From F1-20-MAGs119 sp964556145 (GTDB taxonomy: Bacteria; Actinomycetota; Acidimicrobiia; Acidimicrobiales; Ilumatobacteraceae), in assembly GCA_964556145.1 (NCBI GenBank), contig CAZKVD010000001.1, forward strand, positions 14,349 to 78,348: a stretch of DNA of 64,000 nt, written 5' to 3'. The notes beneath the pieces were generated by a model. It made no database searches. It was not told where the DNA came from and saw only the letters and a list, made by a program, of their open reading frames with translations. Made by a program: the position numbers and the translations under genes. How positions within the stretch are numbered: position 1 is the stretch's first letter; the number at the start of each line of letters is the position of its first letter. Shown here piece by piece: positions 14,256-22,710 of this stretch.

Positions 14256-15698
14256 TCAGGCCTTTTCGAACTCGAGCCACAGCTCGTTGATTGCACCGAG
14301 ACCGATGGGTGCAAGCGACACGCCATCGATGTCCTTGGGCATGCGGTCCTCGACGATGGCGACGTTCTTCACGCGCTTCGACATGATGTTCGAGCCGATC
14401 GAAGCCTCTTGGTGTGAAATCCAGGCTCCCGGGCACAGGTGCGGGCCCACACCGAAGGCCATGTGGTTGCACTTGCCCTCTTTGCGGTAGCCGGCACGCA
14501 CGATTTTCTCGGTGTAGAGGTCGTTGCGGAAGATGTCGAACTTTTCGGGCTCGCTGAACACTCGCGGGTCGTGGTTGGCGGCCCAGTCGACCATGTTCAT
14601 CAACGAACCGGCGGGAATCTTCAGCCCGTGCATTTCGATGTCGAAGGTGTTGTGGCGCGGCTGGCCACCGATCGACGACGAGTGGCGCAACGTCTCGTGG
14701 AATGCGGCGTCCCACAACGAGTCGTCGGCGAGCACCGCCGACATCTGGGTGGGGTGCTGCAGCAACAGGTACCACATGTTCAGAATTGCGCCGCGTGTCG
14801 TTTCGCCACCACCACCGACGATCAGTGCAATGTTCGACGTGATCTCTTCGGTCGAGAGATAGTCGCCGTCGATCACGGTTTGGCACAGTTCGGAGATGAT
14901 GTCGGGTGCGACCTGGTTTCCGTTGTCGTCGAGAAGGTATTGCGGTGAAGTGCGGCGCTGTTCGACGATTTCTTCGACGAAATCCTCGAGGTCCTGACGC
15001 GCCATCAAGCCCTTTTGCTCGAAGTCACGGCCACCGATGCCGCCCATCATGTTCTTGTACCAGTAGAAGAAGCGGTCCTGGGCATCGTCGGGGAAGCCGA
15101 GCACCTGGCACACCACGCGGATGGGGAAGTCGTTGGCGAATGCACGGCCGAGTTCGATCACGTATTTGCCCGTTGCCGGGTCGTATTCCGATACGCCCGA
15201 CGCCGGGTCGAACCATGCGTCGATCATGTCGTTGGCCATCTTGCAGATTGCACCGAACCGTTTGGTCAGTGCACTGCCGACGAGATGGCGTCCGTAGAGA
15301 TTGCGTCGGCGGCTGTGTTCGATACCGCTCAGTTCCAATTGTGTGTTGCCGAGAACGTGATTCGAACTGCCCTTGGGAATGGTGTTGAAACCAAGGCCGT
15401 CGAAGTACGCATCGTTGACGTCGGCGTAGCGCGTGACGAAGTAGCAGTTGTTCAACTTGTCGTGGAAGACCGGATAGTGGTCCTGCATGATGTGGTAGTA
15501 GGGGTACGGGTTGCGCTGGAATTCGCGCGAACCGAAAATGCGCGGGTCGATCAACGGCACGCCGTTTTCATCGCGACCCATGTCGCACGCGGTGCCAAGG
15601 GGCATCAGCGGAAAATCGATCTGCTCGGTCGACGCGTGTTGCGCACCGATCTCGAAGGCTCCACTGACTGCACTTTTCAGGTTTTCGGTCAACGACAT
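14256..15698 (-). CDS. cytochrome P450 monooxygenase
   Basis: A 480-residue class I bacterial P450 with all hallmarks: the I-helix oxygen-binding motif GGGGETTRG, K-helix HETLRHS, and the heme loop AFGVGPHLCPGAWIS with the thiolate Cys. It needs ferredoxin and a ferredoxin reductase, which are not encoded nearby. The overall sequence resembles P450s acting on sterols, terpenoids or alkyl chains, but the substrate cannot be assigned. ATG at 15698 has a GGGGGGAA tract just upstream. A TATAGT -10-like element lies at 15728-15733 on the minus strand. It is followed directly by the cysteine-less homologue and the DUF167 gene, and is divergent from an SDR gene. Confidence 0.93.
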   Translation of the reverse strand: MSLTENLKSAVSGAFEIGAQHASTEQIDFPLMPLGTACDMGRDENGVPLIDPRIFGSREFQRNPYPYYHIMQDHYPVFHDKLNNCYFVTRYADVNDAYFDGLGFNTIPKGSSNHVLGNTQLELSGIEHSRRRNLYGRHLVGSALTKRFGAICKMANDMIDAWFDPASGVSEYDPATGKYVIELGRAFANDFPIRVVCQVLGFPDDAQDRFFYWYKNMMGGIGGRDFEQKGLMARQDLEDFVEEIVEQRRTSPQYLLDDNGNQVAPDIISELCQTVIDGDYLSTEEITSNIALIVGGGGETTRGAILNMWYLLLQHPTQMSAVLADDSLWDAAFHETLRHSSSIGGQPRHNTFDIEMHGLKIPAGSLMNMVDWAANHDPRVFSEPEKFDIFRNDLYTEKIVRAGYRKEGKCNHMAFGVGPHLCPGAWISHQEASIGSNIMSKRVKNVAIVEDRMPKDIDGVSLAPIGLGAINELWLEFEKA

Positions 15699-15777
15699 GA
15701 TTCCCCCCGGTCGGTCGACTCGTCTCCACTATATGAGGACGGAAATCCGGGTCTCGGAGTCGGACTAACTTCGACCC

Positions 15778-16641
15778 ATGGGCACAACATTGAAGGGGCG
15801 CCGGGCGCTCGTCACCGGGGCAGCAGCAGGACTCGGCAGGGCATATGCGGCGGCACTCGCACAAGCGGGTGCCGATGTCGCAATCTGTGACGTCAATGAT
15901 TCCGTGACTGTTCTCGGCAACGAACTCGGCGCGCTGGGTGTCAACGTCTGGGCGCAGGTTGCCGACGTTGCGAACCCGAGCGACGTGAAATCGTTCGTCG
16001 ACGGTGCGGCGCAGAAGCTGGGAGGACTCGACATCGTGGTGTCGAATGCCGGTGTGGTTCGCGTGACGAACCCGGCGAAGGACGACTACGACAAGGCCAT
16101 CGACGACTTCACGTTCATGATGGACGTGAACCTTCGCGGCGTGTACCTCACGGGTCGTGCGGCGATTCCGTATTTGGTCAGGAACGGCGGCGACCTCATC
16201 AACGTGACGACCGATCACATCCACACGTGCGGATGGCCCGAGGTGCACTCGCATGACGACGCCCAGTTGTGTGCATGGAAAGACGTGCAGCGCTCGGCCG
16301 TGGGCGGGCCGGGTTTCGACGTGTACGACGCATCGAAGTGGGCGATCAAGGGTTTCACCAACGCGTGGGCCCGCGCACTTGCCCCGCACAAGGTGCGCGT
16401 GAACTCGTTCGGCATGGGGGCAACCGCAACGCCGATGTACCTCGGTTTTCTCGGTGACCGCGCTCCCGCACCGGGTGTGATGACCCCCGAGGGCGTGGCA
16501 TCGGTGCTCATCGACCTCATCAACGAGGGCCCGTCGGGTCGTACCGGCGACTGCATTCAGCTGTGGGCCGGCCACCCAACCGTTCTGCCGCCGCCGATGC
16601 TCGACGGAATTCTCTGCGCCGCCGATCTGGCGCGGAACTGA
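15778..16641 (+). CDS. SDR oxidoreductase with a His/Cys-rich insertion
   Basis: A 287-residue SDR. The cofactor motif TGAAAGLGRA is at residues 13-22, SNAG at 89-92 and the catalytic Y183-D-A-S-K187. Between the strand that normally carries the catalytic serine (here INVTTD) and the tyrosine is an insertion of about 35 residues (146-180) that contains four His and two Cys. This could bind a metal or shape the substrate pocket. The usual active-site Ser appears to be Thr. It forms a run with the PPOX gene (13 bp later) and another SDR. The start at 15778 is the only ATG that gives a normal Rossmann N-terminus. Confidence 0.85.
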   Translation: MGTTLKGRRALVTGAAAGLGRAYAAALAQAGADVAICDVNDSVTVLGNELGALGVNVWAQVADVANPSDVKSFVDGAAQKLGGLDIVVSNAGVVRVTNPAKDDYDKAIDDFTFMMDVNLRGVYLTGRAAIPYLVRNGGDLINVTTDHIHTCGWPEVHSHDDAQLCAWKDVQRSAVGGPGFDVYDASKWAIKGFTNAWARALAPHKVRVNSFGMGATATPMYLGFLGDRAPAPGVMTPEGVASVLIDLINEGPSGRTGDCIQLWAGHPTVLPPPMLDGILCAADLARN

Positions 16642-16654
16642 CTCGGAGGATCAC

Positions 16655-17092
16655 GTGTCGGGAAACGATCTCGCCTCGATTCGGGCCGCAGCCACCGCCC
16701 TCAGTCCGTGGGCACACATCGCCACGATCGGCCGTGACGGTCGACCCGACGTGGTTCCCGTTCATCCGTGCTGGGAAGGCGACACGTTGTGGATCATGAT
16801 CGGGATGGATTCGGTCAAGGCAAAGAATGTGCGTCACAACAACCACGTTGCGCTGCATTGGCAGGTGACTGAAAAAGGTGACGGTGTCGAGATTTGGGGC
16901 ACCGCGTCGCTGCACTCCGACATCGACACCAAGCGGCGTCTGTGGAACGGTGTCTTCGATTACGACCTCAATGCATTTGCACCGGGAGGGCCCGACAATT
17001 CGCCCGGAGCCGGGTTCATGCGTGTCGATCCCTACCGTGCGCTTCACCTGCCCGCATACGGAATGGGGGGTCGCTTCGAATGGCGCGCTTGA
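16655..17092 (+). CDS. pyridoxamine 5'-phosphate oxidase-fold (PPOX) flavin or F420 protein
   Basis: A 145-residue split-barrel protein. Residues 8-45 carry the typical start: a helix, then WAHIATIGRDGRPDVVPVHP and GDTLWIMIG, followed by KAKNVRHNNHVALHW. This is the PPOX/FDOR pattern, in which FMN or F420 binds at the dimer interface. The substrate is unknown. The start is GTG at 16655 with a strong GGAGG seven bases upstream. It sits between two SDR genes and overlaps the second by 13 bp, so all three are probably one transcript. In actinobacteria such proteins often reduce enones or quinones next to catabolic dehydrogenases; that role is inferred. Confidence 0.85.
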   Translation: MSGNDLASIRAAATALSPWAHIATIGRDGRPDVVPVHPCWEGDTLWIMIGMDSVKAKNVRHNNHVALHWQVTEKGDGVEIWGTASLHSDIDTKRRLWNGVFDYDLNAFAPGGPDNSPGAGFMRVDPYRALHLPAYGMGGRFEWRA

Positions 17093-17868
17093 CCACACTC
17101 AGCAGGTCGGTTGCCGGCAAGACGGTCATTGTCACCGGTGCTGCAAGTGGCATGGGGAGAGCAACCGCCCATCTGTTCGCCGACGAGGGAGCACATGTCG
17201 TCGTTGCCGACATTGGCGCCGACCGTGTCGCCTACGTCGTCAACGAGATCAGCGCGGCACACGGTTCCGAATGCGTTCTTGGTGTCCCCACCGACGTGAC
17301 GAATGACGAACAACGACGCGCGCTGGTCGATGCGACGGTGAACCGTTTCGGCGAGATCAACATCCTCGTCAACAACGCGGGTATCAGCCGCGCGTCGTCG
17401 GTCTTTGCCCGTGACGGCGAATTCACCGATGCGTGGAATGCAACCCTTGCGGTGAACCTCAGTGCTTACGCACACCTCGTTCGCCTCGTTGTGCCGCACA
17501 TGCAGGCTGCGGGCGGTGGCCGCATCGTGAACGTTGCATCGACCGAGGCGATCGTTGCCACGCCCGGCCTTGCCGCTTATTCGGCCGCCAAACACGGCGT
17601 CGTCGGCTTGACGAAGAGCCTCGCAGCAGAGTTGGGGCGCCGCGGCATCAATGTGAATGCCGTTTGTCCCGGACCGATCAACACGGCGATGACTTCTGCC
17701 ATTCCCGACGAGTCGAAGACGATCTACGCCAAGCGCAAGGTTCCCTTGCGGCGGTACGGAGAACCCGAAGAGGTGGCACAGATGACCCTGAGCGCATGTC
17801 TTCCCGCCGCCAGTTTCCTGAACGGTGCGAGCATCGTCGTCGACGGTGGCATGACGATCCTGCATTGA
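17080..17868 (+). CDS. short-chain dehydrogenase/reductase
   Basis: A 262-residue classical SDR with cofactor motif VTGAASGMGRAT at about residues 19-30, NNAG motif in INILVNNAGISR, catalytic Ser in VASTEAI and Y-S-A-A-K near 161-165, and a C-terminal NGASIVVDGGMT. It is of the FabG/3-oxoacyl reductase style; a hydroxyacyl-CoA or cyclic alcohol substrate is plausible. ATG at 17080 lies inside the end of the PPOX gene, which implies translational coupling. Its stop region is partly duplicated downstream. Confidence 0.9.
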   Translation: MARLTTLSRSVAGKTVIVTGAASGMGRATAHLFADEGAHVVVADIGADRVAYVVNEISAAHGSECVLGVPTDVTNDEQRRALVDATVNRFGEINILVNNAGISRASSVFARDGEFTDAWNATLAVNLSAYAHLVRLVVPHMQAAGGGRIVNVASTEAIVATPGLAAYSAAKHGVVGLTKSLAAELGRRGINVNAVCPGPINTAMTSAIPDESKTIYAKRKVPLRRYGEPEEVAQMTLSACLPAASFLNGASIVVDGGMTILH

Positions 17869-17888
17869 CCGGGATGATCCTGCATTGA
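17856..17888 (+). repeat. 13-bp direct repeat across an SDR stop codon
   Basis: GATCCTGCATTGA occurs at 17856-17868 (including the SDR stop TGA) and at 17876-17888. The spacing is 20 bp. This is the second case in the window where a short stop-codon context is duplicated just downstream. Confidence 0.8.
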
Positions 17889-17910
17889 TAGGGCATGAAA
17901 GAGTGGCGAC

Positions 17911-18150
17911 GTGGCCCGACACAACGAGAAGAACGAAGTACCGGCCCGACGCCTGATCGGCGCCAAGCAAGTGGCGTGGGCGGTCGTCGCGGTCGTCGCC
18001 GTTTTGTTTCTTGTGCTGAACAATGAAAAGACTGAGATCAATTTTCTCGTCGCCTCTCCGGAGTGGCCGATGTGGGCGATGGTTGTCGCATCGATGTGTC
18101 TCGGGTTTCTTCTCGCCAAGTTGACGGGTTGGCGACGCAGGGACGACTGA
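17911..18150 (+). CDS. LapA-domain (DUF1049) small membrane protein
   Basis: A 79-residue protein with two predicted membrane helices, about residues 18-37 (KQVAWAVVAVVAVLFLVLNN) and 51-70 (PMWAMVVASMCLGFLLAKLT), ending in a basic WRRRDD tail. The pattern FLVLNN..KTEINFLV between helices is the LapA/DUF1049 signature. The cytoplasmic basic ends suggest a hairpin topology. In proteobacteria LapA works with LapB in lipopolysaccharide control; in actinobacteria the function is unknown. The start is GTG at 17911 and it stands alone between an SDR and a TetR gene. Confidence 0.8.
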   Translation: MARHNEKNEVPARRLIGAKQVAWAVVAVVAVLFLVLNNEKTEINFLVASPEWPMWAMVVASMCLGFLLAKLTGWRRRDD

Positions 18151-18170
18151 TCGATGGCGGGCGGAATTTC

Positions 18171-18192
18171 TTCAATTTGATTGAATTTCAAT
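18171..18192. promoter_or_regulatory. three interleaved TTCAAT half-sites upstream of a TetR gene
   Basis: TTCAAT-TTG-ATTGAA-T-TTCAAT contains three 6-bp half-sites in alternating orientation, forming two overlapping inverted repeats. It lies 15 bp before the TetR start and is unusually AT-rich for this genome, so it may combine the promoter and the autoregulatory operator. Confidence 0.55.
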
Positions 18193-18206
18193 TAGGTTAC
18201 GGAGAC

Positions 18207-18827
18207 ATGAAGACCCGTTCGGCACTTGCCCAAGCGACGATTGATCGCATCGTCGATGCCACGATCGCTGCAATCGATGCCGGCGGCGAACCATCGTTGC
18301 GTGTCAACGACATCGCGCGCGACAGCGAAGTCTCGGTTGCAACGCTCTACCACTACTTCGGCGACCGTGAGGGCCTTGTCGTTGCCGCGCGGCTCAAACA
18401 GTATGCGGGCAGCACCGGCGTCTACTTCGATGAGTTCGCCAAGGCAGCGGACGCAACATCGAATGCCACCGAGTTCGCAACACTCGTTCGTCGGTTCTTC
18501 GAACATGCCGTTGCCGAGTCGAACCGTTCGACCCGTTTCCTGCGCGCCGAGATCATTGGTTCGTCGCGAACCCGTCCGCAACTTGCCGCGTCGCTCCGCG
18601 AAATTCAGGTCGACCATGTCGAACGGCTCGCCGATGTGTTCCAACGCGCACGCGAGCGCGGGTTCGTGACCAGAGCGATCGCCCCCCGCGACGTCGCCGA
18701 ATTTGCGTTGGTGATGCACGTCGGGTCGGTGCTTCCCGACCTCATCGCCGGCGAAGGGCAGGTCTCGACCTCGCTCAGCCGCGTGCTCGCCGAGCTCATC
18801 GACTCGGTTCTCGTCACCACGGCCTGA
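18207..18827 (+). CDS. TetR-family transcriptional regulator
   Basis: A 206-residue TetR protein. The helix-turn-helix is residues about 28-55 (LRVNDIARDSEVSVATLYHYFGD), with the YHYF motif, and a helical ligand-binding domain follows. ATG at 18207 with GGAG directly upstream gives the standard 10-12 residue arm before helix 1. A triple half-site motif lies just before the start. The Rieske oxygenase gene follows 56 bp downstream in the same direction and is a likely target. The inducer is unknown. Confidence 0.9.
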   Translation: MKTRSALAQATIDRIVDATIAAIDAGGEPSLRVNDIARDSEVSVATLYHYFGDREGLVVAARLKQYAGSTGVYFDEFAKAADATSNATEFATLVRRFFEHAVAESNRSTRFLRAEIIGSSRTRPQLAASLREIQVDHVERLADVFQRARERGFVTRAIAPRDVAEFALVMHVGSVLPDLIAGEGQVSTSLSRVLAELIDSVLVTTA

Positions 18828-18883
18828 ACCGCCGCGGGTCTCCGCCTCTCGGGGCATCCCCGCTGCTGGGTTACCCTCTGCCC

Positions 18884-20281
18884 ATGGAGCAGACACTTCC
18901 CGACCCGAACCTTGCCAAGGGCGAACATCGTTGCCCGGGGGAGTCGTACCAGGACGTACTTCGTCGCGACGAAACCGGCGCACCACCGCAGATGTTGACC
19001 GAGTCGTACCAGTTCCTCGGCGACGAGCGCATCGGGTTCTATCGCTACACGTCGAAAGAGTTCCTCGATCTCGAGTTCGAAAAAGTGTGGTCGAAGGTGT
19101 GGCAGTGGGCGTGTCGGGAAGAGCACATTCCGAACGTCGGCGACTACTACGTCTATGACATCGGCCATCGTTCGATCATCATCGTTCGCGGTGACGACGG
19201 AAAGATCCGCGCGGTCGACAACTTCTGCGGTCACCGTGGAACGCAGTTGAAGCCTTCATGGGACAACGGCAACGCAAACCGTTTCACCTGCCGCTTCCAC
19301 GGCTGGGCATGGTCGACGAACGGCAACATTGCATCGGTTCCGTGCCGTTGGGACTTTCCCGGATGGTCCGACGACGACCTCAAGTTGCCGTCAATTCAGG
19401 TCGATACCTGGGGTGGATTCGTGTGGGTCAACTTCGACAAGGACGCTGCACCGCTGCGCGAATACCTGGGGATCATGCCCGAGCACTTCGTCGGGAACTG
19501 GGATCTTTCCGACCGTTACCTCGAGCTGCACCTCCGCAAACGCTTGCCCGCCAACTGGAAGGCGTCGATGGGTGCCTTCCTCGAGGCTTACCACGTGTAC
19601 AAGACGCACCCCGAGGGCCTTCGTGCGACGGGTGATGCCAACGCGCAGTACGACGTGTTCGGTGAGAACGTCTCGAGGTTCATGCACTCGTCGGGCACGC
19701 AGAGCCCGCACATCGAGCGCAAGCAGACCGAGCAGGAAATCCTGAACTTCGTGCTTCGCCGCCGTTACGGCAATCCCGACGACGTGCCGAAGATTCCCGA
19801 GGGCAAGACCGCCCGCGACGTCTACTACAAGATCGTCCAGGATGAATTGAAGCAGCGCTTCAACCACGACTTCTCCGACTTCAAGGTTGCCGAGACTCTC
19901 GACTCGATCGAGTACTTCGTGTTTCCGAACGCGTTCTTCTTTCCGGGCGCCGCGCGGCCGATGGTGTACCGCTTCCTGCCGCATCCCACCGATCCCGATG
20001 AGTGCATCTTCGAACTGTTGTTCCTGCGCTTTGCACCCGATGGCCAGGAAGCACCGCCACCGGCGAAGCCCTACGACGTCGATGTCAACGAGAGCTACAT
20101 GTCGGCACCGGGAATGGAAAAGGGCCTTGGTTTCGTTTACGACCAGGACACCGACAACCTCGCGGCACAGCAACGTGGGTTCAAGGGAAGCCTGCGGGGC
20201 GGCGAAGTTCTCGGCAACTATCAAGAGGTTCGCGTGCGTCACGTGCACCAGATCATCGACAAATATCTGTCGATGCCCTGA
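18884..20281 (+). CDS. Rieske non-heme iron ring-hydroxylating oxygenase, alpha subunit
   Basis: A 465-residue oxygenase. The Rieske [2Fe-2S] ligands are C115-x-H117 (FCGHRGT) and C136-x2-H139 (TCRFHGW). The mononuclear iron site is suggested by LEAYHVYKTHPEG, with two histidines five residues apart, and an acidic residue later in the C-terminal domain. The family adds oxygen to aromatic or sterol-like substrates using electrons from a separate reductase, which is not nearby. ATG at 18884 is used; a TetR gene lies directly upstream. No beta-subunit gene is present, so it is probably an alpha-only (alpha3) enzyme. A weak terminator follows. Confidence 0.92.
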   Translation: MEQTLPDPNLAKGEHRCPGESYQDVLRRDETGAPPQMLTESYQFLGDERIGFYRYTSKEFLDLEFEKVWSKVWQWACREEHIPNVGDYYVYDIGHRSIIIVRGDDGKIRAVDNFCGHRGTQLKPSWDNGNANRFTCRFHGWAWSTNGNIASVPCRWDFPGWSDDDLKLPSIQVDTWGGFVWVNFDKDAAPLREYLGIMPEHFVGNWDLSDRYLELHLRKRLPANWKASMGAFLEAYHVYKTHPEGLRATGDANAQYDVFGENVSRFMHSSGTQSPHIERKQTEQEILNFVLRRRYGNPDDVPKIPEGKTARDVYYKIVQDELKQRFNHDFSDFKVAETLDSIEYFVFPNAFFFPGAARPMVYRFLPHPTDPDECIFELLFLRFAPDGQEAPPPAKPYDVDVNESYMSAPGMEKGLGFVYDQDTDNLAAQQRGFKGSLRGGEVLGNYQEVRVRHVHQIIDKYLSMP

Positions 20282-20303
20282 TCGCGAATCGGGCTCGTAA
20301 GAA

Positions 20304-20333
20304 AACCCGAAGAATTCGGGTTCGCGACTTTTT
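20304..20333 (+). terminator. putative rho-independent terminator after the Rieske gene
   Basis: AACCCGAA-GAA-TTCGGGTT forms an 8-bp stem at 20304-20322, followed after six bases by CTTTTTC. The stem is short but perfect. Confidence 0.6.
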
Positions 20334-20366
20334 CGTGTCGGGGTGAGGGTTTACCCTTGCCTCACC

Positions 20367-21749
20367 GTGAACGATCAAGACCCCTTTACTAATCCACCGC
20401 GCGCGCGGACATGGCGCGACATTCCGCCCACCCCTCCACTCGGTGCACCTTTGCCACCACCGGTGGCGTCGTACGACGATCCCGAAACACCCACGCCGCG
20501 CCGCGGAAAGTTGGTACGAGTGGTCGCGGTTCTCGTTGCATTGGCCCTTGTCGGTGGGGGAGCCGCGGCCGTCTTCACGGGTGACGACAATGCTGCGAGC
20601 ACTCCGACACCCACCACCGTTGCCTCCGAAGATTCGACCGACAAGAACGACGAAGAATCAAGCCCCACCACCGAGCCGTCGGGGTCGGGTACGGCGCCGG
20701 CAGGGAGCCCCGAGCAGGTTGCCAAGTCGGTTGGTCCGTCGGTTGTGCAGATCGAGGCCAATGGCGAAATCGGCAGCGGAGTCATCTACGACAAGGCGGG
20801 TCTCGTTCTCACTGCTCACCACGTGGTCGAAGCGGGAGACACCTTCAACGTGACGCTGAACGACGGAACGAAGTTGCAGGGTCGCGTGGTTGGTCGTCGC
20901 CCGGCGCGCGATCTCGCGGTGCTCGTGGTCGACTCAACAACGGATCTCCCTGCCGCCAACCTGGGTGGCGAAGACCTGGCAATTGGTCAGCCGGTCATCG
21001 CACTCGGAAGTCCATTTGGTTACCAAGCGTCGGTGACATCGGGAATCATCAGCGGCCTCAATCGGCAACTGACGATTGGTTCGCTCACTCTGACGGGTCT
21101 CATCCAAACGGATGCGGCGATCAACCCCGGCAACTCGGGTGGCCCCTTGGTCGACGCAAAGAATCGCGTGATCGGAATCAACACCGCGATTGCGAGCACC
21201 ACGGGTGGCAGCAATGGTGTCGGCTTTGCGGTTCCGATTCCCGACGCGCAGGATCTGATGGACGAAGTCGAACAAGCGGGCGGAGTCGAGGCACCCACGG
21301 CCCCGGCGCCCGAGGGATCAATGTCGAATCCCGGAAACGGTTTCGACTTTCAGTTGCCCGACTCGCTGGGGGATCTGTTCGGCGATCTCTTCGACCAACT
21401 CGACCCGGGCCAGACGATGCCCGGGGATGACGGAAGTTCGCCACTCGCCCCACAGGCCGATGCCGGCATCATCGATATCGACCCGTTGCCACAGGGTTGG
21501 CAGGAATCGAACAACATGTCGTTCAGTTCGGGTGACCAGGGCGTCGAGACGATCATTCTCAACGGGCCCGGGGGAACCGTGACAATCACGGCGACCAAGG
21601 GTCCCGACGCCGGTTCCGTCGCCGATGCCTACAAGGGCGGTGGCGAGATGCGTCGCCTGTCCGACAAGTTGACCGTGATCGTCGAGGGAACCCCGGGTGT
21701 GTCGTCCAAGGATCTGCGCGCGATCGCCGATGCCGTGAAGGAAAAGTGA
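20367..21749 (+). CDS. membrane-anchored HtrA/DegP-like S1C serine protease
   Basis: A 460-residue protein. A Pro-rich cytoplasmic N-terminus (1-45) precedes one membrane helix at about 49-70. An exported Ser/Thr/Glu-rich linker leads to a trypsin-like domain (about 120-300). The catalytic triad is visible: His in LTAHHVVEAGD, Asp in RDLAVLVVD, Ser in NPGNSGGPLVD. A PDZ domain is not evident; the C-terminal about 150 residues form an acidic linker and a separate small domain (WQESNNMSFSSGDQGVETI onwards). S1C proteases act in quality control or signalling on the outer face of the membrane. I favour GTG at 20367 over GTG at 20343 because the intervening bases look like a -10 element (TACCCT). 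The MoxR gene follows 7 bp later. Confidence 0.85.
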   Translation: MNDQDPFTNPPRARTWRDIPPTPPLGAPLPPPVASYDDPETPTPRRGKLVRVVAVLVALALVGGGAAAVFTGDDNAASTPTPTTVASEDSTDKNDEESSPTTEPSGSGTAPAGSPEQVAKSVGPSVVQIEANGEIGSGVIYDKAGLVLTAHHVVEAGDTFNVTLNDGTKLQGRVVGRRPARDLAVLVVDSTTDLPAANLGGEDLAIGQPVIALGSPFGYQASVTSGIISGLNRQLTIGSLTLTGLIQTDAAINPGNSGGPLVDAKNRVIGINTAIASTTGGSNGVGFAVPIPDAQDLMDEVEQAGGVEAPTAPAPEGSMSNPGNGFDFQLPDSLGDLFGDLFDQLDPGQTMPGDDGSSPLAPQADAGIIDIDPLPQGWQESNNMSFSSGDQGVETIILNGPGGTVTITATKGPDAGSVADAYKGGGEMRRLSDKLTVIVEGTPGVSSKDLRAIADAVKEK

Positions 21750-21756
21750 GCCATCG

Positions 21757-22710
21757 ATGAACGAAAAACTCGAAACCCTCCGGTCGGAACTCGCACGCCA
21801 CGTCGTTGGTCAGGATCGTGTCGTCGAGCGGCTGATTGTGGCCATGGTTGCCAACGGGCATTGCCTCCTCGAGGGCGTGCCGGGTGTGGGCAAAACCATG
21901 ATGACCTCGACGCTTGCGCGCATGGTGGGTGGAACGTTTTCACGAATCCAGTTCACCCCCGACCTGCTCCCGGCCGACATCGTCGGCACGCGGATCTACC
22001 GCGCCTCGCGTGAATCCTTCGACATCGAACTCGGTCCGGTGTTTGCAAACTTCGTGCTCGCCGATGAAATCAACCGCGCGCCGGCCAAGGTGCAGTCGGC
22101 CCTGCTCGAGGTCATGGCCGAACGTCAGGTGTCGATCGGCGGTGTCACCAACAAGGTTGCACTGCCCTTCATGGTGTTGGCCACGCAGAACCCGATCGAA
22201 CAAGAGGGTGTCTACGCCCTGCCCGAAGCACAGCGCGATCGATTTCTCATGCGTGTGCCCGTCGACTATCCGACGCCCGCGCAAGAGGCAGAAATTGCCC
22301 GGCGCAGCGCGCGCCCCACGACTGCACCGGCGCAGATCCTCACGATCGAAGAGCTGCTCGACCTTCAACGTGTCGCGAACGACCTGCCCGTTCCCGATGC
22401 GGTCGCCGACTACGCCGTTCGCCTCGTGGTTGCGACCCGCGACCCCCGTTCGTTCGGCTTCGATTCCCTCGATGGTTGGCTGTCGTTCGGCGCCAGCCCG
22501 CGCGCGACGCTCGGACTTCTTGCTGCGGCCCGCGCGATGGCATTGATGCGTGGTCATTCAACTGTGCGGGTGCAGGACATCTACGACATCGCCTACGACG
22601 TGTTGAACCATCGTCTTGTCTTGTCGTGGGATGCCGTCACGCGCGGTGCAACCGTCGATGAGTTCATCGTTGCATTGCTCGAGCGGGTTCTCGCCCCGTC
22701 CGGGTGGTGA
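21757..22710 (+). CDS. MoxR-family AAA+ ATPase
   Basis: A 317-residue AAA+ ATPase of the MoxR branch. Walker A is GVPGVGKT (about residues 40-47), Walker B is VLADEINRAPAKVQSALLE, sensor 1 is ATQNPIEQEGVYALPEAQRDRF, and a lid domain follows. MoxR ATPases act as chaperones for assembly or activation of protein complexes, usually together with DUF58 and VWA proteins, which are exactly the next two genes. ATG at 21757. The stop overlaps the DUF58 start. Confidence 0.93.
   Translation: MNEKLETLRSELARHVVGQDRVVERLIVAMVANGHCLLEGVPGVGKTMMTSTLARMVGGTFSRIQFTPDLLPADIVGTRIYRASRESFDIELGPVFANFVLADEINRAPAKVQSALLEVMAERQVSIGGVTNKVALPFMVLATQNPIEQEGVYALPEAQRDRFLMRVPVDYPTPAQEAEIARRSARPTTAPAQILTIEELLDLQRVANDLPVPDAVADYAVRLVVATRDPRSFGFDSLDGWLSFGASPRATLGLLAAARAMALMRGHSTVRVQDIYDIAYDVLNHRLVLSWDAVTRGATVDEFIVALLERVLAPSGW

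Noticed and set aside
14900..15400. Several long plus-strand open frames over the P450 genes
   Set aside because: High-GC shadow frames; the minus-strand P450 carries all family motifs.
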